Assembly: GCF_002382885.1 (NCBI RefSeq)
Contig: NZ_NWVL01000048.1
Coordinates: 1 to 64,000, forward strand
Direction of reading: 5' to 3'
DNA: 64,000 nt
From: Streptomyces sp. WZ.A104
GTDB taxonomy: Bacteria > Actinomycetota > Actinomycetes > Streptomycetales > Streptomycetaceae
Of this stretch, positions 43,164 through 52,599 are shown one piece after another. A program made the translations under genes and the position numbers. A model generated the notes under the pieces. That model saw only the letters and a list, made by a program, of their open reading frames with translations. It was not told the origin of the DNA and made no database searches. The first letter of the stretch is position 1. Every line of letters begins with the position of its first letter.

Positions 43164-44744
43164 GTGTTCTACCGGGCCAGTCTGCAGGCCGCTGCAGCCC
43201 TAGCTTCCCTTTCTCTGCTGGCCGGCTGCGGTCTCTTCTCCGACAGTGGGTCGGAAACGGACCAGAAGATAACCGTCGGGACGACCAGCTCCCCGTCCAC
43301 GCTCGATCCGGCGGCAGCCTGGGACGGTTCCTGGGAACTGATGCGGAACGTTTACCAGACCCTGGTGAGCTTCCCCACCGGCAGCACGAGCCCGGAGCCG
43401 GACGCGGCGGAATCCTGCAAGTTCACCGACGCCACGAGCATGGCCTACCGGTGCACGCTCAAGAAGAACCTCAAATTCTCCAATGGCGAGAAGCTCGACG
43501 CCGAGGCCGTCAAGTACTCGATCGAGCGCGTCCTGGACATCCACTTCAAGGGCGGCCCGGCCGGAATGCTCGGCTCGCTGGACCGGGTGGAGACCAAGGG
43601 CGACGACACCGTCATCTTCCACCTGAACAAGTCCGACGCGACGTTCCCGTTCATCCTGGCCACTCCCGCCATGTCGCTCGTCGCCCCCGGCGACTACCGC
43701 AAGGACAGGATCCGCGACGACGGCAAGGTCACGGGCTCCGGCCCGTACCTCCTGGAGTCCTACGACGCCGGGGCCACCGCCGAGCTGAAGAAGAACCCGG
43801 ACTACAAGGGCTTCGCCAACCGGAAGAACGACGCGGTCACCATCCGCTACTTCGAGAAGTCCGCCGAGATGGTGAGCGCGCTCAAGGCGAAGGAGATCGA
43901 CGCCACCTACCGGGGTCTGACCGCCGAGGAGGTCGTCAGCCTGGAGGACAACAAGGCCGACAACGCCGGCCTCCAGATCGTCGAGAGCACCGGCGCGGAC
44001 ATCCGCTTCCTGGTCTTCAACCCGAAGGACCCGGCCGCCGCGAACCCCGCCGTCCGCAAGGCCATCGCGCACGTCGTGGACCGTGACGCCCTGGTCGCCA
44101 AGGTCTACCGGGGAACCGCCGAGCCCCTCTACTCCATGATTCCCAAGGGCATCGCCGGACACGCCACGAGCTTCTTCGACACCTTCGGCGACCCGGACGT
44201 GGAGAAGGCCGAGGAGATCCTCACCGGGGCCGGCATCACCGAGCCCGTGAAGATGAGCTTCTGGTACACCACCGACCGGTACGGCTCCTCCACGGAGCCC
44301 GAGTTCGAGGAGCTCAAGCGGCAGCTCGAAGGCTCCGGGCTGTTCGAGATCACGCTGAACGGCAAGCCCTGGCAGGAGTTCCAGGAAGGCTTCAACAAGG
44401 GCGAGTACCCGGTCTTCGGCCGCGGCTGGTTCCCGGACTTCCCGGACCCCGACAACTTCATCGCCCCCTTCGTGGGCAAGGAGAGCGTCACCGGCACCCC
44501 GTACATCAACAAGGAGATCACCCAGCAGCTGATCCCCTCCTCGCGGCAGGAGAGCGACCGGGGCGCGGTCAGCAAGCAGTTCGAGCGCGCCCAGGAGATC
44601 CTGGTCGAAGACGTCCGGCTGCTCCCGCTGTGGCAGGGCAAGCTGTACGTCGCGGCGGGCGAGGACATCGGCGGCGGCGAGCGCGCGCTCGACCCGCAGA
44701 CCGTCATGCAGATGTGGGAGCTGTACCGCAAGGCCAGCTGGTAG
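43164..44744 (+). CDS. ABC-transporter solute-binding lipoprotein, family 5
   Basis: A 526-residue extracytoplasmic solute-binding protein of the DppA/OppA/NikA type. It has a lipobox LAGC at about residue 22 after a hydrophobic signal, so it is a lipoprotein; NAND binding segments ITVGTTSSPSTLDPA and RNVYQTLVSF are typical of family 5. There are no permease or ATPase genes next to it, so it is an orphan. GTG 43164 has GAGGAG 7 nt before it; GTG 43158 would have a 1-nt spacing. Confidence 0.88.
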   Translation: MFYRASLQAAAALASLSLLAGCGLFSDSGSETDQKITVGTTSSPSTLDPAAAWDGSWELMRNVYQTLVSFPTGSTSPEPDAAESCKFTDATSMAYRCTLKKNLKFSNGEKLDAEAVKYSIERVLDIHFKGGPAGMLGSLDRVETKGDDTVIFHLNKSDATFPFILATPAMSLVAPGDYRKDRIRDDGKVTGSGPYLLESYDAGATAELKKNPDYKGFANRKNDAVTIRYFEKSAEMVSALKAKEIDATYRGLTAEEVVSLEDNKADNAGLQIVESTGADIRFLVFNPKDPAAANPAVRKAIAHVVDRDALVAKVYRGTAEPLYSMIPKGIAGHATSFFDTFGDPDVEKAEEILTGAGITEPVKMSFWYTTDRYGSSTEPEFEELKRQLEGSGLFEITLNGKPWQEFQEGFNKGEYPVFGRGWFPDFPDPDNFIAPFVGKESVTGTPYINKEITQQLIPSSRQESDRGAVSKQFERAQEILVEDVRLLPLWQGKLYVAAGEDIGGGERALDPQTVMQMWELYRKASW

Positions 44745-44861
44745 CCGGTCCGGCCGGCCCCGGGCCGGCCGGCAGCAGCCGATACGGCTCGCGGGCCCGT
44801 TGTCAGTGGCGGGCGGTAGGTTCTGGGATCAAGAACCTGTTGCTCACCGGAGGTTGTGGAC

Positions 44862-45545
44862 GTGACCGATATCGACCTGCTGCCCGAGTCCTGGCGCGGC
44901 GTCCTCGGCGAAGAACTGCAGAAGCCGTACGTCAAGGAGCTGGCGGACTTCGTCGAGGAGGAGCGGGCCAAGGGCCCCGTGTATCCGCCGCGCGAGCAGG
45001 TCTTCGCCGCCCTGGACGCCACTCCCTACGACCGGGTCAAGGTCCTCATCCTCGGCCAGGACCCCTACCACGGGGAGGGCCAGGGGCACGGGCTGTGCTT
45101 CTCCGTGCGGCCCGGAGTCAAGACGCCCCCATCCCTGCGCAACATCTACAAGGAGATGAACCAGGAGCTCGGCCTGCCCGTCCCGGACAACGGCTATCTG
45201 ATGCCGTGGGCCGAGCAGGGCGTCCTCCTGCTCAACGCCGTGCTCACCGTGCGGGGCGGCGAGGCCAACTCCCACAAGGGCAAGGGCTGGGAGAAGATCA
45301 CCGACGCCGTGATCCGTGCCGTCGCCGACCGGCCCGACCCGGCGGTCTTCGTGCTCTGGGGCAACTACGCACAGAAGAAGCTGCCCCTGATCGACGAGGA
45401 GCGCCACGTCGTGGTGAAGGGCGCGCACCCCTCGCCGCTCTCCGCGAAGCGGTTCTTCGGCTCCCGCCCCTTCACCCAGATCAACGAGGCCGTGGCAGCC
45501 CAGGGCCACGAGCCGATCGACTGGCGCATCCCCGACCTCGGCTGA
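44862..45545 (+). CDS. ung: Uracil-DNA glycosylase
   Basis: A 227-residue family-1 uracil-DNA glycosylase that removes uracil from DNA in base-excision repair. The water-activating loop is GQDPYHGEGQ with D67, and the leucine loop is GAHPSPLSAKRFFG with H189; both are intact. GGAGG at 44849-44853 is 8 nt before GTG 44862. The GTG two codons earlier is less likely. Length and motifs match Escherichia coli Ung. It is transcribed in the same direction as its neighbours but probably on its own. Confidence 0.95.
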   Translation: MTDIDLLPESWRGVLGEELQKPYVKELADFVEEERAKGPVYPPREQVFAALDATPYDRVKVLILGQDPYHGEGQGHGLCFSVRPGVKTPPSLRNIYKEMNQELGLPVPDNGYLMPWAEQGVLLLNAVLTVRGGEANSHKGKGWEKITDAVIRAVADRPDPAVFVLWGNYAQKKLPLIDEERHVVVKGAHPSPLSAKRFFGSRPFTQINEAVAAQGHEPIDWRIPDLG

Positions 45546-45697
45546 CGTGCCGGGGCCGCCGAGTCCCCTCGGTATGCGCGTGTTCGATCGGTCTGTTCGG
45601 TCCTTGCGTGGTACGTCCGTGTCTGAGCGGTAATGCGGAAGCCCGGCGTTAGCGTCGGAACGACCGCAACCGGCAGCACGGGCACGAGGAGACCGCA

Positions 45698-46171
45698 GTG
45701 GTGGAGCAGCAGGAGGCGTCCGAGGACGCCGTGATGACCAGGATCGGCCAGGCGGTCATGCTGCTCCACGGGGGTGACCGCGAGGAGGCCCGCAACCGCT
45801 TCGGTGTCCTCTGGTCGGAGCTCGGCGCGGACGGCGACGCCCTGCACCGCTGCACCCTCGCGCACTACATGGCCGACACGCAGGACGATCCCGGTGACGA
45901 GCTGGCCTGGGACCTGCGTGCGCTGACGGCCGCCGAGGGGCTGAGCGAGGAGCGGGCGGCGGAGCACCGGGACACCCTGGCCGTCCGGGCGTTCTACCCC
46001 TCGCTCCACCTCAACCTCGCGGCGGACTACCTCAAGCTCCAGCGCCCGGACTCGGCACGCCTCCACCTCCGCCGGGCCCGCGCCGCCGCCGACGCGCTCG
46101 TGGACGGCGGAAACGGAGGCGGGGTGCGGGCCGCGATCGACCGGCTGGAGCTCCGTATGCGGCAGCAGTGA
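45698..46171 (+). CDS. TPR-like hypothetical protein
   Basis: A 157-residue acidic helical protein. Several degenerate 34-residue helical pairs are visible (AVMLLHGGDREEARNRFGVL; HLNLAADYLKLQRPDSARLH), as in tetratricopeptide proteins. There is no enzymatic motif or signal peptide. GAGGAG lies 7-12 nt before the GTG at 45698. The same gene lies near ung in several Streptomyces from memory. A protein-binding role is inferred from the fold. Confidence 0.7.
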   Translation: MVEQQEASEDAVMTRIGQAVMLLHGGDREEARNRFGVLWSELGADGDALHRCTLAHYMADTQDDPGDELAWDLRALTAAEGLSEERAAEHRDTLAVRAFYPSLHLNLAADYLKLQRPDSARLHLRRARAAADALVDGGNGGGVRAAIDRLELRMRQQ

Positions 46172-46216
46172 CCGCGTACGGCTCCGGGCGAGGCCGCCGC
46201 GTCCGGGAGTTCCGCG

Positions 46217-46702
46217 TCAGCGGCCGTACACCTCCTCGCAGCTGCGGGCTTCCCGGCTGCCCGCCGGCCAGCCGCCGTACCCCCTGCCAAGCGCGCAGAC
46301 GTCCGTCCCGCCACTGCCCGGGAGGCGCGGTACGGAGGGCACGGGCACCACGACGTGAGGGACGCCCGGCACCCGGGGAGGTCTTGTGCGCGCTGGGAGG
46401 TGCGTGCGCTCCCGCGCCGGTGGCGGTCCGGCCCGCCCGGGTGCCGGGCGGGCGTCGGAGGCCGCCGGGGCCGTGGGGGCGGGCGGCCGGGAGGCCGAGG
46501 GGCTCGGGTCCACCATGACTTCCAGTGCCTCGCGGGCGGGCGGCTGCACGATCTGCGGGGCCACGTCCTGGGCCGGGCCGGTGGCGCCCGGGGGCGGGGG
46601 ATGGCCGGGAGGGCCGGCCGGGGGCGTCACCGAGACGCAGCCGGACACGGCCGTGACCGCTAAGCCGACCAGGAGTTGAACGGTGATTCTGGTTCGCTGC
46701 AC
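46217..46702 (-). CDS. Proline-rich lipoprotein
   Basis: A 161-residue secreted protein. It begins VQRTRITVQLLVGLAVTAVS then GC, so a lipobox VSGC is present and Cys20-21 should be lipidated. A long Pro/Ala-rich linker (about 25-125) leads to a short conserved C-terminal tail with two Cys (GGTDVCALGRGYGGWPAGS, ARSCEEVYGR), which could form a disulfide. Of unknown function, it looks like an envelope protein carrying a small C-terminal domain at the end of a rigid spacer. The GTG at 46702 is the only start ahead of the signal. Confidence 0.75.
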   Translation of the reverse strand: MQRTRITVQLLVGLAVTAVSGCVSVTPPAGPPGHPPPPGATGPAQDVAPQIVQPPAREALEVMVDPSPSASRPPAPTAPAASDARPAPGRAGPPPARERTHLPARTRPPRVPGVPHVVVPVPSVPRLPGSGGTDVCALGRGYGGWPAGSREARSCEEVYGR

Positions 46703-46808
46703 CCGGGTAACTCTGTGGTCCCGCCCCGGCTCCCGGGGAGCCGGTGGACGAGAAATGGCCCGCACGGGTGACCCGGTCAGCCCCGTGCCCGGCGGTGCAC
46801 CGGTTCGT

Positions 46809-47396
46809 TCACTCGCCGGTGGCGCCGTCGACGCGCTCGCGCAGCAGGTCGGCGTGGCCGTTGTGCCGGGCGTACTCCTCGATCATGTGCGTATAGATCC
46901 AGCGGAGGCTGAACGGCTCGCCGGACGAGCCGACGCCCTGGGAGAAGTCGTCCAGGCCGAACGCGGCGGCGCTCTTGCGGGCCGCCGCCGTCTCCGCCAG
47001 CCACACGGATTCCGCCTCGGCCCAGGTGTCGGACTCCGTGACCGTGAAGTCCCCGTCCGGGTCCTCCTCGGTGGAGTAGAGGTCCGGCAGCTCCGCGCCC
47101 TCCAGGATCTCGCGGAACCAGAACCGCTCCACCTCGGCCAGATGCCGTACGAGGCCGAGGAGGGTCAACGCGGAGGGCGGAACGGACGCCTCGCGCAGCT
47201 GCGCGTCCGTGAGACCGGCGCACTTCAGGGCGAGCGTCTCACGGTGGTGGTCGAGCCAGCCCTCCAGCATGGGGCGCTCGGCGGCGTCGAGAGCGGGCTC
47301 GGAGCGCCGGGGGAGTGCGGAAGAGGTCGCGGAGGGGGACACGGAAGACGACGAAGACGACACGGAAGGGGCCGTGGAAGAAGTCACGGCGGCCAT
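46809..47396 (-). CDS. DinB-like (DUF664) thiol-dependent metalloprotein
   Basis: A 195-residue protein of the DinB/DUF664 four-helix bundle superfamily, which includes mycothiol-dependent isomerases and transferases. The metal-binding histidines are visible in GWLDHHRETLALKCAGL, LVRHLAEVERFWFREIL and EEYARHNGHADLLRERVDG. The first 35 residues are Ser-rich and look unstructured; the true start may be further down, but the ATG at 47396 is the best candidate. It is divergent from the Gfo/Idh/MocA gene at 47530. Confidence 0.85.
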   Translation of the reverse strand: MAAVTSSTAPSVSSSSSSVSPSATSSALPRRSEPALDAAERPMLEGWLDHHRETLALKCAGLTDAQLREASVPPSALTLLGLVRHLAEVERFWFREILEGAELPDLYSTEEDPDGDFTVTESDTWAEAESVWLAETAAARKSAAAFGLDDFSQGVGSSGEPFSLRWIYTHMIEEYARHNGHADLLRERVDGATGE

Positions 47397-47529
47397 CCTT
47401 GTCCATGATCATGTCCCTGGCCAGGGGTTTCGCCGGGGAACCGGCGAGCGGGGCCGCCGCGGACCGGACGTATGCTGCCGTGGCGGAACAGCGGAACAGC
47501 AGTGCGTCACGGCGAACAGGGAGACCCTC

Positions 47530-48435
47530 GTGAAGATCGGTTGTATCGGGCTGGGCGACATCGCGCAGAAGGCGTACCTGCCGGTGCTCGCCGCCGTCCC
47601 GGGGGTCGACCTGCATCTGCAGACCCGCACCCCCGCCACGCTCCACCGGGTCGGCGACGCCCACCGCGTTCCGGTCGGCGCGCGGCACACGAGCCTTGAC
47701 TCCCTGCTCGCCGAAGGGCTGGACGCGGCCTTCGTGCACGCGCCGACCGCCGTGCACCCGCAGATCGTGGAGCGGCTCCTCGACGCCGGGGTCGCCACCT
47801 ATGTCGACAAGCCGATCGCCTACGAGTACGCCGAGTCCGAGCGGCTGGTGAACCTCGCGGAGGAACGCGGCGTCAGCCTCGCCGTCGGCTTCAACCGGCG
47901 GTTCGCCCCGAGCTACTCGCAGTGCGCCGAGCACCCGCGCGAGCTGATCCTGATGCAGAAGAACCGGGTGGGGCTTCCCGAGGACCCCCGCTCCATGATC
48001 CTCGACGACTTCATCCACGTCGTCGACACGCTGCGCTTCCTTCTGCCGGGCCCCGTCGACCACACCACCGTGCGCGCCCGGATCGTGGACGGCCTGATGC
48101 ACCACGTGGTGCTCCAGCTGTCCGGTGACGGGTTCACCGCGATCGGCATGATGAACCGGCTGAACGGCTCGACCGAGGAGGTCCTGGAGGTCTCCGGCCA
48201 GGACACCAAGCGCCAGGTCCTCAATATCGCGGATGTCATCGACCACAAGGGCCAGCCCTCGGTGCGGCGGCGTGGCGACTGGGTTCCGGTGGCCCGCCAG
48301 CGCGGTATCGAGGCCTGCGTCCACGCCTTCCTCGACGCCGTGCGCAAGGGCGGGACACTCAGTGCCCGGGACGCTCTGGCGACCCATGAGCTGTGTGAGC
48401 GGGTGGTCCGGGAGGCCCTGGAGCAGGCTTCCTGA
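47530..48435 (+). CDS. Gfo/Idh/MocA-family oxidoreductase
   Basis: A 301-residue NAD(P)-dependent oxidoreductase. The Rossmann motif is KIGCIGLGDIAQKAYLPVLA, and the characteristic EKP-like motif here is YVDKPIAYEYAE, with Asp in place of Glu. The substrate is probably a sugar or inositol derivative but cannot be told. AGGGAG 7 nt before GTG 47530. The last 77 bp overlap the end of the convergent lnt gene on the opposite strand. Confidence 0.87.
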   Translation: MKIGCIGLGDIAQKAYLPVLAAVPGVDLHLQTRTPATLHRVGDAHRVPVGARHTSLDSLLAEGLDAAFVHAPTAVHPQIVERLLDAGVATYVDKPIAYEYAESERLVNLAEERGVSLAVGFNRRFAPSYSQCAEHPRELILMQKNRVGLPEDPRSMILDDFIHVVDTLRFLLPGPVDHTTVRARIVDGLMHHVVLQLSGDGFTAIGMMNRLNGSTEEVLEVSGQDTKRQVLNIADVIDHKGQPSVRRRGDWVPVARQRGIEACVHAFLDAVRKGGTLSARDALATHELCERVVREALEQAS

Positions 48436-49966
48436 GGGCCCGCACCCCCACGGCGGCGCACAGTACGGCCATCGCCCCCATCGCCCCGTACACCGGCCAG
48501 TCGCCCAGGCGGCCGTAGAGCGTGGTCCTGCGGGCCACCGGCACGTCGAACACCTCCGCCGCGCTCGCGTCCGTACCGAGCGGGCGGCCCAGCCGTTCAC
48601 CACGGGGCCCGTACGCCGCGCTGACCCCGGTCAGCGTGGCGTGCACCACGGGGCGGCCGTTCTCGGCGGCCCGCAGGGCCCCCAGCGACGCGTGCTGGGC
48701 CGGGGCCCAGCTGTCCTGGAACGTCGAGGTGGCGGACTGGGCGACGAGCACCTGCGCACCGTCGCGGACCAGCCGCCTGCTCATGTCGGGGAACGCCGAC
48801 TCGAAGCAGACCAGCGGACCGACCCGGAGCCCCCGGGCACCGTCCGGCAGGGTCATCACCACCTGGCGGTCGCCGCGCAGCCGGTCCTCGCCCGCCGCCC
48901 GCCCCACGGAGGTCACCCAGCCCAGCAGAGCGCGGGCCGGGACGTACTCGCCGAACGGGACCAGACGCATCTTGTCGTAGCGGTCCCCGGTGGGTCCGTC
49001 CGGCCCCACGAGCACCGCCGACTTGAAGATCCCCGACCTCCCCCTGCCGTTGGTCTGCCGGGCGTCCACATTGACCAGCAGATCGGCGCCGACCCGGCGG
49101 GACAGCTCCGCCAGTCGCCGCGCGGTCTCCGGGTCCTGCCACGCGCCCGCCCCGATGCTGCTCTCGCCCCACACCACCAGGTCCACCCCCCGGCCCTCCA
49201 GCGAGCGGGTCAGCTCCTCGCCCCGGTCGAGGCGGCGCGCGACACTGCCGGGTCCCTCGATGACGCCCGGCTGCACGACGGCGATCCGGACCGTGCCGGT
49301 GCTCTCGGGCCGGGGTGCCCACGCCCACATCGCGGTGACGGACAGGGCGCACACCACCAGTGCGACACCGGCGGTCCGCCGGGCGGCCGGCACGGCGATC
49401 AGCAGGGCCGTGCCGGTGTTCACCGCGAGCACCAGCAGGCTCACCAGCCACACCCCGCCGACCGAAGCCACCCGCAGGGCCGGGGAGACCTCCCACTGAC
49501 TCGCGCCGAGCAGGCCCCAGGGCCCGCCGAGCCCTTCCCAGGAGCGGACCAGCTCGATCATCAGCCACCCGGAGGGCACGATGATCACCGCGGCCACGGC
49601 CCGCCATGCTGAGGGCGCGCCGCCGAGCAGCCGGAACACCAGCAGCCCCCAGGGGATCCAGAGCAGCCCGAGCAGCGCGGCCAGCAGCACGATGAAGACA
49701 TGGAGGCTAGGCATCAGCCAGTGGTGCACGGCGATGACGAAGCCGATCCCACCGATCCAGCCGTCCAGCGCCGCCCGGCGGGTCGTGCCCGCGCCGCGGA
49801 TCAGCAGCAGCCAGGGGACGAGGGCCACATAGGCGAACCACCAGAGGCCGGGTGCGGGAAAGGCCAGCGCGGGCAGTGCCCCGGCGAGCAGCGCCGCCCC
49901 GGCACGGCCCCAGCGGGAGGCGAGCAGCCGGTCACGGGCCGGGGGCCCGCCGTCCGGGGTCCGCAT
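48359..49966 (-). CDS. lnt: Apolipoprotein N-acyltransferase
   Basis: A 535-residue membrane enzyme that N-acylates lipoproteins at their N-terminal cysteine. The N-terminal half has about six hydrophobic helices; the C-terminal half is a nitrilase-type domain with catalytic Glu in VVWGESSIGAG, Lys in DKMRLVPFGEYVP and Cys in PLVCFESAFP. Streptomyces carry two lnt genes (from memory), and this one matches the locus near ung. GAGGAGG precedes the ATG at 49966. Its 3' end overlaps the Gfo/Idh/MocA gene by 77 bp. Confidence 0.92.
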   Translation of the reverse strand: MRTPDGGPPARDRLLASRWGRAGAALLAGALPALAFPAPGLWWFAYVALVPWLLLIRGAGTTRRAALDGWIGGIGFVIAVHHWLMPSLHVFIVLLAALLGLLWIPWGLLVFRLLGGAPSAWRAVAAVIIVPSGWLMIELVRSWEGLGGPWGLLGASQWEVSPALRVASVGGVWLVSLLVLAVNTGTALLIAVPAARRTAGVALVVCALSVTAMWAWAPRPESTGTVRIAVVQPGVIEGPGSVARRLDRGEELTRSLEGRGVDLVVWGESSIGAGAWQDPETARRLAELSRRVGADLLVNVDARQTNGRGRSGIFKSAVLVGPDGPTGDRYDKMRLVPFGEYVPARALLGWVTSVGRAAGEDRLRGDRQVVMTLPDGARGLRVGPLVCFESAFPDMSRRLVRDGAQVLVAQSATSTFQDSWAPAQHASLGALRAAENGRPVVHATLTGVSAAYGPRGERLGRPLGTDASAAEVFDVPVARRTTLYGRLGDWPVYGAMGAMAVLCAAVGVRALRKPAPGPPGPPAHTAHGSPERPGH

Positions 49967-50138
49967 GCCGTGGCCTCCTCGGTGGTGCGCGGGCGGTCGG
50001 CTGCCTTCTCCGGTCCGCCCCCGTGTGCCCCGGTGCCGGTCCGCCCCTGTCCACCCAGTGTGGGGGAGGTGCTCCCCGCCGGACAGGGGACACGGCCGTG
50101 CGGGGCATGCGGCCCTGCCCCGCCCCGGCCGATGCGGC

Positions 50139-50609
50139 CTACCCGCCCGGTGCCCGCCGCCACTTCTCGTGGACGGTGACCGCACGGATCAGCCAGCCCG
50201 GGTCGGCGCGGCGCAGCTCGAAGGTGTAGCGGCCGCCGGTGACGAAGTCGGGCGCGTTGTCCGCTCCCGCGTCATCCTTCCGGGCCAGGCGCATCGGGTT
50301 GAGGTAGTCGGCTCGCACCTGGGCCCGGTCGCCCGGATAGCCGCCCAGGTCCTCCAGCTCGATGCGGCGGTTGACGATCAGGTGCTGGCGGACGGGGAAG
50401 AGGCTCATCGTCTCCGCGAGCCACCGGGCGATCTCGTCGGCCGGGCCCTCGGCCCCGCCCGCTTCCCGGTAGTCCGCGCGGCCGTCCTCGGTGAACAGGG
50501 CTCCGTAGTCCGACCAGGCCCCGTCGTCCACGGCCACCGCGTACCCGGTGATCACGTCATCGATGGCAAGCCGGTCCAGTACGGTCGCGAGTGCCACACG
50601 CTGTGTCAT
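50139..50609 (-). CDS. SnoaL/NTF2-like family protein
   Basis: A 156-residue alpha+beta-barrel protein of the NTF2/SnoaL type (LDRLAIDDVITGYAVAVDDG, DGAWSDYGALFTEDGRADY, VRQHLIVNRRIELED). The pocket can host isomerase, dehydratase or binding roles, and no cluster context helps. The ATG at 50609 directly begins the family's N-terminal helix. The lnt gene starts 172 bp downstream of its stop. Confidence 0.82.
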   Translation of the reverse strand: MTQRVALATVLDRLAIDDVITGYAVAVDDGAWSDYGALFTEDGRADYREAGGAEGPADEIARWLAETMSLFPVRQHLIVNRRIELEDLGGYPGDRAQVRADYLNPMRLARKDDAGADNAPDFVTGGRYTFELRRADPGWLIRAVTVHEKWRRAPGG

Positions 50610-50686
50610 CGGTCAAGTCTCGGTCAAGCCGCCCGCCAGGCCAAGAGGTCCGCGGCGGGAAGGCGGCCTCACCGGGGTGGCACCGC

Positions 50687-51553
50687 TCAGCAGGGCACGA
50701 CCGTGACCGGCCCGAGCGCGTGCGTGAGCGTCGTCTGTGCCACCGGGGACAGCCCGAGCCCGAGCGACTCGCCGCCCCTGCGGCGGCCGATCACGGTCAG
50801 CGCCGCGGTCGCCGACGCGGTCACCAGGGTGCGTGCGGCGGAGCCGTTGACCGGCTCCCGGACGATCTCCACCTGCGGGTACTTCTCGTGCCAGCCCGAG
50901 GTCAGCTCCGCCAGGGTTCGCGCGGCCGAGCCCGCCGCCGCCTCCCGGTCCAGGGCGGGACCGCCCGCGAGCATCGAGGAGAACATCGTCCAGCCGTGCA
51001 CGATCCGCAGCCGCGCGTCCGGCCGGGAGGCCGCGGTGGCGAAGGCGAACTCCAGGACCGCCTCGCTGCTCTCGTCGGCGGCCACCCCCGCCACGATGTC
51101 GGTGAAGACCTCCAGGTCCCCGGGCTGGTCGTCCTCCTCAGGACGGCCGTCCTGCACGACGACTACCGGACAGCTCGCCATCGATGCGGTGGCGAGACTG
51201 TTGGAGCCGATCATCAGCGACCGGAAGCCGCCGAGCCCTCGCGAGCCGATCACGATCATCGAGGCGTCCCGGCCGAGCGAGACCAGCGCGGCCGACGGGA
51301 AGTCCAGAGGCGCAAGCGTCGAGGGGCGCAGATCCGGAACGGTCCGCGCGCTCCGGCGTACGGCGTCGGCCAGCAGCTCGTCCGCCTCGCGCCGCCGGGT
51401 CTCCTCGTCGGCCTGCCGGGTGAGCGGGCGGACGTGGACGATCAGCAGGGGGAGCCGGCGCCGAGCGGCCTCGTGCGTGGCCCAGTCGAGCGCCTGCCAG
51501 CTGTGCGTGGAACCGTCTACGGCGGCGATCACGGGAAGATCGGTAGTGGTCAT
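50687..51553 (-). CDS. Universal stress protein, two UspA domains
   Basis: A 288-residue cytosolic protein with tandem UspA folds (about 1-150 and 155-288). Both have the ATP-binding motif type G-x2-G-x9-G-S/T: VIGSRGLGGFRSLMIGSNS in the first, VIGRRRGGESLGLGLSP with a partly altered loop in the second. N-terminal VIAAVDGSTHSWQALDWATH is typical. Such proteins are often induced by redox or oxygen stress in actinobacteria; regulation here is not visible. The ATG at 51553 is the natural domain start. Confidence 0.9.
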   Translation of the reverse strand: MTTTDLPVIAAVDGSTHSWQALDWATHEAARRRLPLLIVHVRPLTRQADEETRRREADELLADAVRRSARTVPDLRPSTLAPLDFPSAALVSLGRDASMIVIGSRGLGGFRSLMIGSNSLATASMASCPVVVVQDGRPEEDDQPGDLEVFTDIVAGVAADESSEAVLEFAFATAASRPDARLRIVHGWTMFSSMLAGGPALDREAAAGSAARTLAELTSGWHEKYPQVEIVREPVNGSAARTLVTASATAALTVIGRRRGGESLGLGLSPVAQTTLTHALGPVTVVPC

Positions 51554-51738
51554 GTCTCCGAGCGTACGTCTGCGGGTACGCGCCTCCCGTCGTTGGACCA
51601 GTCGGGTGCGGGGCGGGGTAGGCTCCCGGCATCATCATGTGATGTGAATCACACCTGATGCTCCTGGGGTAAACACGGCGAACTCCGGCATTTGTCGCCT
51701 ACGGCCCCCTTCTCGCCGGGGAGGGTGGTGCTGGCACG

Positions 51739-52419
51739 ATGGCCGCCATGGGAGCCGGAACCGCACTCCGACTCGGGCGCACCGCGCTGTTCGCCTTGGT
51801 GTGCGTCGCCGTGTCCGGGCTCGGCCACGCGCTGATGTCCGGCACGCCCCTGCCTCTCTCCGTCCAGGCCGCCGCGCTGCTGCCGGTGGGCGGCGCGGGG
51901 TGGTGGCTCGCGGCACGGGAGCGGAACGCTCCGGTGACCGTCGCGGCCCACGCCTTGGGGCAGTTGGGGTTGCACGGTTTCCTCGGCGCCGCCGGTTCCT
52001 GGCTGCCGTCCGGTGCCGGTGCGAACCGCATGGGCGGCTCCCACCATCCGCCGGGCGCGACGAGCCACTCGGCCCACGACATGTCGATCGGAGGCCCGTC
52101 GGACCTGATTGGGGTTCTGGCGGCCTTCGACGGCTCGCTGTTCACCACGGGCATGGCCGCCGCCCACGCGATCGCCGGGCTCATCTGCGGCTGGTGGCTG
52201 TGGCGCGGCGAGGTCGCCGCCGCCCGGCTGGGCCGCTCCCTGGTGCTGTTCGTACGGGCCCCGCTGCGGTCGGCCCTGCGCCTGTGGTCCGCGACACCGC
52301 TCACCCCGGCGGACCCCGCCCCGCGGCGCACCTGCCGCAGGCCCGGGCGCCGCCGGGACCTTCTCGCCCGGCACACCCTCTCCCGGCGAGGGCCCCCGTA
52401 CCGCCTCCGCCTCCTCTGA
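51739..52419 (+). CDS. Histidine-rich membrane protein
   Basis: A 226-residue polytopic membrane protein with about five hydrophobic helices and a His/Met-rich external loop (about 95-115: MGGSHHPPGATSHSAHDMS) followed by an Arg-rich C-terminus. Together with HALGQLGLHGF the loop suggests metal, probably copper, binding, as in proteins found beside YcnI or CopC; that is inference. GCACGAT a few bases upstream may be a -10 with near-leaderless transcription. It is upstream of an ECF sigma factor, separated by two hairpins. Confidence 0.75.
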   Translation: MAAMGAGTALRLGRTALFALVCVAVSGLGHALMSGTPLPLSVQAAALLPVGGAGWWLAARERNAPVTVAAHALGQLGLHGFLGAAGSWLPSGAGANRMGGSHHPPGATSHSAHDMSIGGPSDLIGVLAAFDGSLFTTGMAAAHAIAGLICGWWLWRGEVAAARLGRSLVLFVRAPLRSALRLWSATPLTPADPAPRRTCRRPGRRRDLLARHTLSRRGPPYRLRLL

Positions 52420-52439
52420 CCTGAACTCCATCCGCCCTT

Positions 52440-52492
52440 CCGGCCCCTTGCGGGCCGGAGGCGGTACGGGTGTGCGCGACGCGCACACCCGT
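52440..52492 (+). terminator. Two hairpins after the His-rich membrane protein gene
   Basis: CCGGCCC/GGGCCGG (52440-52458), then a 27-bp palindrome (52466-52492) with 13-bp perfect arms, ACGGGTGTGCGCG and CGCGCACACCCGT, around one base. They lie 20-70 bp after the stop and form a strong terminator. Confidence 0.75.
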
Positions 52493-52599
52493 GACAGGCA
52501 TGCCGGTCCACTGGGGCGCCCCAGGGCGTCCGGGGCCGGTGACCGGACCCGGAGGCCGTTGCCGGCCGCCGGGGCTCCGCTAGGAAGCGAAGGGCTGCT